Positions 1 to 5,731 of a DNA stretch of 5,731 bases are shown here, piece after piece. The stretch lies in contig JAESQE010000475.1 of NCBI GenBank assembly GCA_016765335.1, forward strand, positions 1-5,731. The letters are read 5' to 3'. Both the position numbers and the translations under genes were made by a program. Each line of letters opens with the position of its first letter. The first letter of the stretch is position 1. The notes under the pieces are model-generated. The model was not told the DNA's origin, did no database searches, and saw only the letters and a list, made by a program, of their open reading frames with translations. The stretch comes from Planctomycetaceae bacterium (GTDB taxonomy: Bacteria; Planctomycetota; Planctomycetia; Planctomycetales; Planctomycetaceae).

Positions 1-1892
1 CTCCTGATCCCAGAGAAAAAAATTCGAAAGTGCCCTCTGAGTTGGCGCGTATTGTCCGGAAAATGATGGCCAGCGATCCGGAAGACCGTTATCAATCACC
101 TCAATCTCTCATTCACGATTTACTTGCCTTGGCTTCTGAGTCGGGATTGCGTCCTGTGCATCCTGATGGGCTTACCTGGGAGAATGGACAATCCGCAACA
201 TTTGCGAGTGCCCCCGGTAGTATTATCTGGTGGTGGCTGGGTGCATTTGTTATGGCATGTTCGGTTGCGATTGTTTCTGATTACTGGACTGCTAATCAGA
301 CGGATGAAAACCAATGGAGCCAATCGTCAGCAATATCTATTACCAAATTTCCCGAAGACGAATCGGCTTATGAGTTGTCGGGGAAAAATCCATTTACAAG
401 CGGTCTTCCAGGCATTAGGCCAGTATTCCCTGATGGAAGTCTACTTGATCAGGATAGTAAGAATGGGGTAGGAGTTCCCAGTTGGGCTTCTCCAATCATC
501 TTGGGCAATTTGCCTGAGAAAAATGATCTGATGCATGGTGAGGTGGAAAATAGCTCTCCAGTGAATGAGAAAAATTCATCTCAGAATGAATCTGAGCTGA
601 CTAGCTCAAACGTCAGTGAGAAGACAGATGTGCCTGAGAAGATGCAGTTTCCTAATCCTTTGAGTGTTGGGCCAATTGACGACAATGCTGTGTTTCGTGT
701 GTTAGCCGGCAATGAGGAAATTGTTCATTCGGTTGATTTAGAAACCGCGTTGAATACTGTAAATGATGGCGGCATTATTGAATACGCTCCCCAACAGGGG
801 AAGAACATTGTTTATCGGGCTTACCAGTTGCGAGTTATCGATAAGGCAGTCACATTGCGAACCGTTGAGGGGTCGAGATTGCTGTTACAGTTTGATGTCG
901 GCGGTACAGGTCCGTCTTTGCAGTTGCGTGATCGAGAAATGATCCAGATTCAAGGTGGTTCGCTGACTCTCTCCAATGTCGATATTCAAGTCGTGAATTC
1001 TAGTGAGACAACGCAACCCTGGTCACTCTTTACGATTGAAGGTCCAGGGAAATTACGTTGCAGGCAGTCCACGGTGACAATTGATAGCGACTATCAGGAA
1101 GATACTTCGATGGTGAGGCTGGTCAACTCGCCATTGAAAATGGTTTTAGATGGTGCTGCCCAAAAAATTCGGGGGCAAATTGAATTTGAAGAATGTGTAT
1201 TGCGAGGCGCAACTGATCTGATCGATGTTGAAACATCGGCTTCTGCTGCTCTTGAAATTCGACAATCAATGATCGCCATCGATGGTGCACTGGTTCGCTA
1301 CACCGGCGATAACGATATGAGCACTACCCGAGAAGAATGGAGCATTCGGCTTTCTCAGGTCGCAGGGGTTATTAATGGAGGATTGCTGCGAGTAGATCTG
1401 GGAATGACGATGCCTAAGCAGGCGGTCGATTTTCGTATTCGCTCAGAAGACTGCCTTTTTATTGGCCCGGTTAACGAGCCTTTCATTCAACTGGTTGGCG
1501 GTGAGGATGTTGATGACCTGCAAAAAATGCTTTGGTGGGATGTCGAACATAACGTGTACGCTGACTGGAATTATATGATAGTTTTACGCGGTCCCGAATC
1601 GATGGATACAAATCCAACAACAATTGATTTCGATACCTCATCGCAAGACTTACCGCAGCGGGTAGAGCTTAATCCTCGCGTTTTGAGCCGCCCGGTTCAA
1701 TTTGCAGAAATGGATTTGCGGGCTAATCAATGGGGTGAACTTCAACTGAAAATTATGTTGGAATCTTACAAAATATCAGGAGCTCCTGAACTCGAGTTTG
1801 ACCAATACGGCCCAGACTTTGAAAACTTGCCCGAACCGCCCGAGATAGAATCTCCACCGATGGGTAAATTTCAGCCAATCATCTTCAATTAG
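1..1892 (+). CDS. Transmembrane Ser/Thr protein kinase, C-terminal part with beta-helix-like sensor domain (5' end outside window)
   Basis: The frame is open from base 3, and the GTG at 30 is most likely an internal valine, so the gene starts upstream. Residues are numbered from that GTG. Residues 2-34 match the end of a Hanks-type kinase C-lobe: ELARIVRKMMASDPEDRYQS has the subdomain XI arginine (R20) of the usual DPxxRYQS motif. A juxtamembrane stretch follows, then one hydrophobic segment at about 64-84 (IIWWWLGAFVMACSVAIVSD). Residues 85-215 are a Ser/Asn/Glu-rich, low-complexity linker. Residues 216-480 show short repeating beta-strand motifs such as SLTLSNVDIQV, QIEFEECVL and ALEIRQSMIAID, resembling a right-handed parallel beta-helix. 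The tail at 590-612 is Pro/Glu-rich. By family knowledge the kinase lobe is cytoplasmic and phosphorylates Ser/Thr; that the beta-helix lies outside the membrane as a sensor or binding module is inference. ATP-binding and catalytic-loop residues are not in view, so activity cannot be judged. The gene converges on the peptidase gene, 76 bases away. Confidence 0.85.
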   Translation, partial: PDPREKNSKVPSELARIVRKMMASDPEDRYQSPQSLIHDLLALASESGLRPVHPDGLTWENGQSATFASAPGSIIWWWLGAFVMACSVAIVSDYWTANQTDENQWSQSSAISITKFPEDESAYELSGKNPFTSGLPGIRPVFPDGSLLDQDSKNGVGVPSWASPIILGNLPEKNDLMHGEVENSSPVNEKNSSQNESELTSSNVSEKTDVPEKMQFPNPLSVGPIDDNAVFRVLAGNEEIVHSVDLETALNTVNDGGIIEYAPQQGKNIVYRAYQLRVIDKAVTLRTVEGSRLLLQFDVGGTGPSLQLRDREMIQIQGGSLTLSNVDIQVVNSSETTQPWSLFTIEGPGKLRCRQSTVTIDSDYQEDTSMVRLVNSPLKMVLDGAAQKIRGQIEFEECVLRGATDLIDVETSASAALEIRQSMIAIDGALVRYTGDNDMSTTREEWSIRLSQVAGVINGGLLRVDLGMTMPKQAVDFRIRSEDCLFIGPVNEPFIQLVGGEDVDDLQKMLWWDVEHNVYADWNYMIVLRGPESMDTNPTTIDFDTSSQDLPQRVELNPRVLSRPVQFAEMDLRANQWGELQLKIMLESYKISGAPELEFDQYGPDFENLPEPPEIESPPMGKFQPIIFN

Positions 1893-1919
1893 TTGCCTGG
1901 TGCATCAATTGATTCGTTC

Positions 1920-1947
1920 GACCACACAAGCCTAAGCCTGTGCGGTC
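1920..1947 (-). terminator. Hairpin at the 3' end of the oligopeptidase transcript
   Basis: The arms at 1920-1931 and 1936-1947 are 12 bases each around a 4-base loop. Read on the minus strand, GACCGCACAGGC pairs along its full length with GCTTGTGTGGTC, using two G-U wobbles. Read on the plus strand, the same two positions become A-C mismatches. The structure therefore suits minus-strand RNA, starting 21 bases after the peptidase stop codon. No U-run follows, so it is not a textbook intrinsic terminator; it could also be a 3'-end stabilising hairpin. A self-complementary octamer, TCAATTGA, occurs at 1905-1912 and 1946-1953. Confidence 0.5.
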
Positions 1948-1968
1948 AATTGAGCTGTTTTGGTAATG

Positions 1969-4047
1969 CTATTTGAGCAACCCGCATTGTTTGAGTAGTG
2001 CTTGCGGGTCTGGTTCTCTGCCGCGAAATTCTTTAAACAATTCCATGGGATGTTTGCTGCCTCCGTTGGCAAATATCGTCTCTCGCAGTTTTTTTCCAAT
2101 CTGTTGGATTGTCTGCTCGTTATCTAGCCCAGCTTCTTCAAAGGCTGCAAAAGCATCAGCTGCGAGAACTTCTGCCCATTTATAACTGTAATAACCGGCA
2201 GCGTATCCTCCTGCAAAAATGTGCTGAAAGGAGCAGAGCAGACGATCTTCTTCGAGCATCGGCAGCACAGACGTTTTCTCCATCACCTGTCGCTGGACAT
2301 CGAAAACGGATGACTTCCCCTGAGGATCGTATTCGGTATGTAAAAGCATATCTGTCATGCCTAATGTCAATTGTCGAAGCGTATTGGAGCCTGCTCGGTA
2401 ATTGCGAGCTGCGACAATTTTTTGGAAAAGGTCATCGGGAAGTGGTTCTCCCGTTTCGATATGAGCCGTCATCCCCAGCAACGTTGGTTTGTGATAACAC
2501 CAGTTTTCCATAAACTGACTCGGAAGTTCGACCGCATCCCATTCGACTCCATTGACGCCGGAGACATCGGGTTCATCGACTTCAGAAAGCATATGATGCA
2601 GTCCGTGACCGAATTCATGAAACAGGGTTTCAACTTCCCGGAATGTCATCAACGCTTGTTGGTCACCTACCGGAGGAGTGCTGTTGCATATCAGGTAGGC
2701 AATCGGAATCTGTAATCCCTGGTCGGTGTTTCTGCGGTTCTGACAATCATCCATCCAGGCGCCGCCTCGTTTGTTTTCGGGACGCGAATAGGGATCGTAA
2801 TAGAACCCTGCAATCAATTGATCCTGATCATAAACATGAAAGAATCTTACGGTGCTATCCCAAACGGAAGTTTCGCCATCAGCCGGACGGACCTCAACTC
2901 CGAACAGACGATTGATCAGGTCAAAAAGTCCCTGCAAGACCCGTTCGTGTTGAAAATACTGTCGCAGTGTTTCGTCAGTCACTTCGTACCGTTGCTCTCG
3001 CAGACGTTCGGTCCAGAAAGAAATATCCCAGTGCTTCAGAGGTTCGGCAATACCGTTTTCTTTAGCCAGTTGCTGGATGTCGATAAGATCCTGCTTTGCT
3101 GGTTCGGTGGAAGCATTTTGTAATGTGTCGAACATCTCCAGAACGGCTGCAACATCGGGAGCCATCTTTTCTGCCAGGCTCATCTGACCGTAGTCTGAAT
3201 ATCCCAGAAGTTGTGCCTGCTGCTTTCGCAGTTGGAGAATGTCATTGCACAATTGCGTATTGTCGAGATCTCCCTGGGAAGCTCGGGAAATGTAGGCACA
3301 ATAAGTTTGCTTACGGAGTTCCTGGTTTTGGCAATGCTGACCGAACGGTTGAATGATTGGTCCATCCAGAGTGATTTTCCAAGGCCCTTTTTCAGGTGTG
3401 GATTCCGGATCATTTTCTTCACGTGTTGTGTTGTAGGATTGGCTCGTTAAGTTTTTCAGACTTGCGGGCCAACCAGCAGTGTCGTCAGTTTTAGAGATAA
3501 TTAATGAGTAGGCTTTGGTGGCATCAAGAACATGATTCGAATACTCGGTGGCCAGTTGAGAAAGCTTTTGCGAATTCCGATTGAACTGATCCTTCTGTTC
3601 TGCTTCCAGGCCAATTCCGGATAGCTTTGCAGAAAGAAGTTTTTGCTCAACGATTCTTTTGCGAGCAGAACTGAAACTGTCCCAGTCATTGGATTCACGT
3701 ATCGCTTTGACAGCTTGGTAAACGGGCTGGCTTTGTCTTACACGTAAGCCGAACTGGACCAACTCGGGTAAAACTTTCTCGTAAGCATCACGCAGCTCCG
3801 GCGAATTATTAACGCTGAGCAGGTGCCCGACCGGTTTCCATGTTTTCTCAAAAAGTTGGTCCATTTGATCCAGAGGACCGAATATCGCGTCCCATTCAGG
3901 GACAGCATTTGTTTCGAGGTTGTTTAAAATTGTGTTTGAAGCTTCGATAAGCTGGGTCACCGCTGGTTCAATGTGCTCAGGGGTGATTTGGTCGAAACGA
4001 GGTAATCCTGGATTTTGGAGCAGAGGATTATCGGTAAGGTCTGTCAT
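1969..4047 (-). CDS. prlC: Oligopeptidase A, M3-family zinc metallopeptidase
   Basis: This complete 692-residue protein is close to the length of E. coli oligopeptidase A (about 680). The zinc site is textbook M3: [13 protein letters not shown] holds H477, E478 (catalytic base) and H481, and the third ligand is E507 in [14 protein letters not shown], 30 residues after the first histidine. The substrate-binding Gly/Tyr segment [16 protein letters not shown] has H609, Y615, Y619 and Y622, matching the conserved His/Tyr residues of thimet oligopeptidase relatives. The N-terminal half is helical (for example [20 protein letters not shown]), as expected for the lid that limits these enzymes to short peptides. 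There is no signal peptide, so a cytosolic role is expected: hydrolysis of short peptides, including cleaved signal peptides. The ATG at 4045-4047 has an SD-like AGGGAAGA about 5 bases upstream (4053-4060). The gene stands alone: it diverges from the redoxin gene and converges on the kinase gene. No key residue is missing. The M3A assignment is firm; orthology to prlC rather than a dcp-like paralogue rests on the DAVELPSQ signature and length. Confidence 0.95.
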   Translation of the reverse strand: MTDLTDNPLLQNPGLPRFDQITPEHIEPAVTQLIEASNTILNNLETNAVPEWDAIFGPLDQMDQLFEKTWKPVGHLLSVNNSPELRDAYEKVLPELVQFGLRVRQSQPVYQAVKAIRESNDWDSFSSARKRIVEQKLLSAKLSGIGLEAEQKDQFNRNSQKLSQLATEYSNHVLDATKAYSLIISKTDDTAGWPASLKNLTSQSYNTTREENDPESTPEKGPWKITLDGPIIQPFGQHCQNQELRKQTYCAYISRASQGDLDNTQLCNDILQLRKQQAQLLGYSDYGQMSLAEKMAPDVAAVLEMFDTLQNASTEPAKQDLIDIQQLAKENGIAEPLKHWDISFWTERLREQRYEVTDETLRQYFQHERVLQGLFDLINRLFGVEVRPADGETSVWDSTVRFFHVYDQDQLIAGFYYDPYSRPENKRGGAWMDDCQNRRNTDQGLQIPIAYLICNSTPPVGDQQALMTFREVETLFHEFGHGLHHMLSEVDEPDVSGVNGVEWDAVELPSQFMENWCYHKPTLLGMTAHIETGEPLPDDLFQKIVAARNYRAGSNTLRQLTLGMTDMLLHTEYDPQGKSSVFDVQRQVMEKTSVLPMLEEDRLLCSFQHIFAGGYAAGYYSYKWAEVLAADAFAAFEEAGLDNEQTIQQIGKKLRETIFANGGSKHPMELFKEFRGREPDPQALLKQCGLLK

Positions 4048-4061
4048 GATTGTCTTCCCTG

Positions 4062-4077
4062 ATACGCATCCGCGTAT
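4062..4077 (-). promoter_or_regulatory. Inverted repeat in the oligopeptidase 5' leader
   Basis: ATACGC (4062-4067) and GCGTAT (4072-4077) are perfect reverse complements around a 4-base loop. The repeat lies 14 bases upstream of the peptidase start codon and one base before its SD-like AGGGAAGA. It could be a small leader hairpin affecting ribosome access or an operator half-site pair. A 6-bp palindrome can also arise by chance, and no known motif is recognised. Confidence 0.35.
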
Positions 4078-4114
4078 TTGGTTGCGATTTGCACAAGTAT
4101 TAATTGAGTTTGCT

Positions 4115-4144
4115 ATGATATCTATTTATATGACAATATATAAA
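4115..4144 (-). promoter_or_regulatory. Possible sigma-70-like promoter of the oligopeptidase gene
   Basis: On the minus strand TATCAT (4115-4120) matches the -10 consensus at five of six positions. TTTATA (4139-4144) is a poor -35 match, 18 bases away. Transcription would begin near 4108 and give a leader of about 60 bases that includes the hairpin at 4062-4077. The whole stretch is AT-rich, so chance matches are easy; it also contains an AT-only palindrome, TTTATAT/ATATAAA, at 4125-4131 and 4138-4144. Confidence 0.25.
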
Positions 4145-4290
4145 ACAAGTTGATTTTTGGAGAGTTTGGTTTCTTTGCTGGAATTGTACAAGTCTAAAAG
4201 GATTGGTCGAGAATCAGAAGTCACGACCCGTTCAGCGAAATTCCGTTTTGGCCTGTTAATTCATTTGTCTTGTGTAAGAATAGCTTAAGG

Positions 4291-4407
4291 GAACCACTAA
4301 TAATTGGTTCTCCCCCTTGGGAAGGGGGAGTTAGAGGGGGGTTATGAACTATTTTTTTATGACCAAGCTGTATTCGAGAACCTCTAGGCTTCAATTAATA
4401 GAGGTTC
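4291..4407. mobile_element. MITE/REP-like repeat element with 16-bp imperfect terminal inverted repeats
   Basis: The left end, GAACCACTAATAATTG (4291-4306), matches the reverse complement of the right end, GAACCTCTATTAATTG (from 4392-4407), at 14 of 16 positions, bounding 117 bases. Each end is also palindromic: GAACCA (4291-4296) pairs with TGGTTC (4305-4310), and GAACCTCTA (4378-4386) pairs with TAGAGGTTC (4399-4407). Inside are the C5/G5 core hairpin (4310-4330), a G6 run (4336-4341) and a T7 run (4352-4358). There is no coding capacity, so any movement would need a transposase supplied elsewhere. No clear target-site duplication is visible: the left flank ends TTAAGG and the right flank begins ATTTGA. 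The partial match at the window's 3' edge supports a repeated element. Assignment as MITE rather than REP/BIME is inference. Confidence 0.55.
4310..4330. repeat. Core hairpin of the repeat element
   Basis: CTCCCCCTT (4310-4318) and AAGGGGGAG (4322-4330) form a perfect 9-bp stem around a GGG loop. TTAGAGGGGGG (4331-4341) follows directly and offers a second G-run that could compete for the C-run. From memory, a C-rich/G-rich palindrome followed by GTTAGAGGGGG is a recurring intergenic repeat in several bacterial phyla; no search was possible here. The T7 run begins 21 bases past the stem, too far for a canonical intrinsic terminator. Confidence 0.75.
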
Positions 4408-4408
4408 A

Positions 4409-4425
4409 TTTGAGGCATGCTCAAA
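4409..4425. repeat. Short palindrome beside the repeat element
   Basis: TTTGAG (4409-4414) and CTCAAA (4420-4425) pair around GCATG, one base after the right end of the repeat element and 84 bases upstream of the redoxin start. It may be a small hairpin in the redoxin leader, an operator, or chance. Confidence 0.3.
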
Positions 4426-4508
4426 CGAAACAGACACAGAATGTTTGTGCTCCCTTTGAATTCATAGGGGTTCCCTTGATCCACGGTGCAAGAAATTCGT
4501 GAAACCCA

Positions 4509-5699
4509 ATGGTAAACAGAAAGAGTCCCAAGATGTTTAAGTACAATTCACTTTTGATTGGTTTCATGTCCATTGTTTTTGTATTCAATCCCATGCTGAT
4601 TGGTGTGGGATTGTGTGAGGAGCCTGAAGTCCAAACCCCGCAGAAAGTTCTGAAACTCTCTGTCATTAATAAGGATTCTCAGCCCGCAGACTTGCTTGAG
4701 ATTATTGAGCATGACTGGGAAATCAACTTCGAAGCAGACACAACCAAGCAAGAAAAACTGTTGATGAATGCAGTGCTGGGCCACATCATTCAGGCTGCCG
4801 ATTTGATTATTGCGAACCCGAACGCTGATGGGAAAACAGCAGTGGTTGCAGTGCGGAATAAAATGCAGGCATTGGGAGTTCTCTCACGTACCGGAAATAC
4901 CAAGGCTGCTTTGCAAGCGGTGGCGATGGCTCAAGAATTACAACATGATAAAAGGCCACTCGTTGCCCGGGAAGGGAAGTTGATCGTCCATTCCAACAGG
5001 CTAAGTGAGATTCCAAGAATGAATCAGCAACAGCGAACCGCGTTTGTGTCAGATTTAATCGCTTTGTTTTCGGAAGGGAAAATAACAGAGCGGGAAATAC
5101 AGATTGCAAAGATTACTGGTCACCTTTTTGAACAGGTCAAGCAGTATCAGTCTGCTCAACACATCTTCCAAGAGACTGCTGAGCTGTTGAGCAAAACAAA
5201 GTCGCCAGAGCTGAAACAGACTGCAACGGAATTCTTTGGTGCTGCTCGTCGCATGGGCTTGCCTGGGCGACCTATGAAACTGACTGGAAAAACATTGGCT
5301 GGTGAAGATTTTGATGTGAAGGATCTGAAAGGGAAAGTTGTGCTTGTGCAATTCTGGGCGAGCTGGTGCAATTTTTGTTTGCAGGAGATGCCTAACATTA
5401 TGAAGCAATACCATCTTTATCATGATCAGGGATTCGAAGTGATCGGCGTGAGCATGGACGACTCCGCGGACCGTGCCCGGGAAATTGTTGATGATATGCA
5501 GCTGCCTTGGCCACAACTGTTTAGTACAAAAATTGACGCACTGGGCATAAAGAACCCTAACGCAGTCTACTACGGCGTCTCAAGTATCCCACTTTGCATT
5601 CTGATTGATCAAAAAGGCAATGTCGTGAGTTTGAAAGCCGAAGGAAAAATCCTGAATCAGGAGCTGGAACGATTGTTTATTGAATCGAAAAGTAAGTAG
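4509..5699 (+). CDS. Exported TlpA/ResA-like thiol-disulfide oxidoreductase with helical N-terminal region
   Basis: This is a complete protein of 396 residues from the ATG at 4509. Residues 1-36 form a signal sequence: a K/R-rich start, a hydrophobic core at about 14-35, then CEEPE. The context GVGLC lacks the small residue at -1 of a lipobox, so signal peptidase I cleavage or an uncleaved anchor is more likely than a lipoprotein. Residues 45-245 are charged and predominantly helical by eye, possibly TPR-like but without a clear repeat. Residues 251-396 are a thioredoxin-fold AhpC/TSA-TlpA domain: GKVVLVQFWASWCNFC carries the redox pair C287/C290, EMPNI follows, and the cis-proline is P361 in SSIPLCILID. 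By family knowledge it would reduce or exchange disulfides outside the cytoplasmic membrane; the partner is unknown. C363, two residues after the cis-proline, replaces the usual Thr/Thr. The ATG at 4533 is an alternative start that keeps the signal core; an AGAAAGAG about 10 bases before it is a slightly better ribosome site than anything before 4509. The gene stands alone, divergent from the peptidase. Confidence 0.88.
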   Translation: MVNRKSPKMFKYNSLLIGFMSIVFVFNPMLIGVGLCEEPEVQTPQKVLKLSVINKDSQPADLLEIIEHDWEINFEADTTKQEKLLMNAVLGHIIQAADLIIANPNADGKTAVVAVRNKMQALGVLSRTGNTKAALQAVAMAQELQHDKRPLVAREGKLIVHSNRLSEIPRMNQQQRTAFVSDLIALFSEGKITEREIQIAKITGHLFEQVKQYQSAQHIFQETAELLSKTKSPELKQTATEFFGAARRMGLPGRPMKLTGKTLAGEDFDVKDLKGKVVLVQFWASWCNFCLQEMPNIMKQYHLYHDQGFEVIGVSMDDSADRAREIVDDMQLPWPQLFSTKIDALGIKNPNAVYYGVSSIPLCILIDQKGNVVSLKAEGKILNQELERLFIESKSK

Positions 5700-5711
5700 A
5701 ATCGTACTAGA

Positions 5712-5731
5712 GAACCTCTGGAAATTGGTTC
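5712..5731. repeat. Partial second copy of the repeat element, cut by the window edge
   Basis: GAACCTCTGGAAATTGGTTC matches the first 20 bases of the element at 4291-4310 at 16 positions, including an identical AATTGGTTC at its right end. It also shares the exact 10-mer GAGAACCTCT (5710-5719) with 4376-4385. It begins 12 bases after the redoxin stop codon. If it is a true copy, the C-rich arm of the core hairpin should follow just beyond the window. GAACC and GGTTC within it also form a 5-bp palindrome. Confidence 0.5.

Larger units (their letters stand above)
4048..4508. other. Divergent intergenic region, 461 bases
   Basis: No supportable gene lies here. From left to right it holds the peptidase leader with a 6-bp hairpin (4062-4077), an AT-rich stretch (about 4098-4145) with promoter-like hexamers on both strands, and about 145 bases with no recognisable structure (4146-4290). 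Next come a repeat element with terminal inverted repeats (4291-4407), a small palindrome (4409-4425) and the leader of the redoxin gene. A plus-strand hexamer pair, TTGAGT (4104-4109) and TATATG (4127-4132) with a 17-base spacer, is possible but weak. It would place the redoxin start about 370 bases downstream, across the repeat element. Confidence 0.7.

Noticed and set aside
30..32. GTG at base 30 as the true start of the first gene
   Set aside because: The frame is open upstream to the window edge, and the residues just after the GTG are the end of a kinase C-lobe, which cannot begin a functional protein.
2109..2513. Plus-strand open frame of 134 codons inside the peptidase gene
   Set aside because: It is a shadow of the M3 peptidase coding sequence and shows no domain motif.
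4310..4358. Core hairpin plus T7 run as an intrinsic terminator
   Set aside because: The T-run starts 21 bases beyond the stem, and no gene ends just upstream on the plus strand.
4605..4625. Lipobox at the end of the redoxin signal sequence
   Set aside because: The residues before the cysteine read GVGL; leucine at -1 does not fit the Ala/Gly/Ser requirement.
4421..4666. Minus-strand open frame of 81 codons across the redoxin leader and signal-peptide region
   Set aside because: It overlaps the start of a well-supported plus-strand gene, matches no family I recognise, and its hydrophobic stretch is the antisense of the redoxin signal peptide.
5055..5516. Minus-strand open frame of 153 codons inside the redoxin gene
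   Set aside because: It is antisense to the conserved thioredoxin domain, its composition is unlike a real protein, and no start context supports it.

Overview
The window looks like chromosomal DNA of a planctomycete (Planctomycetota). It is moderately AT-leaning and carries three full-sized coding regions. The organism call is an inference from protein architecture: a Ser/Thr kinase tail that continues through one membrane helix into a large beta-helix-like domain, and a TlpA/ResA-type redoxin fused to a long helical N-terminal region. Both designs are common in planctomycetes. No rRNA, tRNA, CRISPR array or transposase gene is visible.

Layout: (1) Bases 1-1892, + strand, hold the 3' part of a transmembrane Ser/Thr protein kinase; most of its kinase domain lies upstream of the window. 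(2) Bases 1893-1968 are a short convergent gap containing a 12-bp hairpin that fits best as the 3' end of the minus-strand transcript. (3) Bases 1969-4047, - strand, encode a complete M3-family zinc oligopeptidase, oligopeptidase A (prlC/opdA type). (4) Bases 4048-4508 are a 461-base divergent intergenic region. It carries the peptidase leader with a small hairpin, an AT-rich promoter-like stretch, and a compact repeat element at about 4291-4407. That element has 16-bp imperfect terminal inverted repeats and a strong C5/G5 core hairpin. (5) Bases 4509-5699, + strand, encode an exported thioredoxin-fold protein with a WCNFC active site. (6) The last 20 bases closely match the left end of the repeat element, so a second copy appears to begin at the window edge.

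The three genes show no obvious shared pathway. The kinase and the peptidase converge, and the peptidase and the redoxin diverge, so none of them form an operon with each other. The kinase is a membrane signalling protein, the peptidase is a cytosolic peptide scavenger, and the redoxin acts outside the cytoplasmic membrane. The least ordinary content is the pair of MITE/REP-like repeat copies bracketing the redoxin gene. I found no convincing new multi-gene system here.
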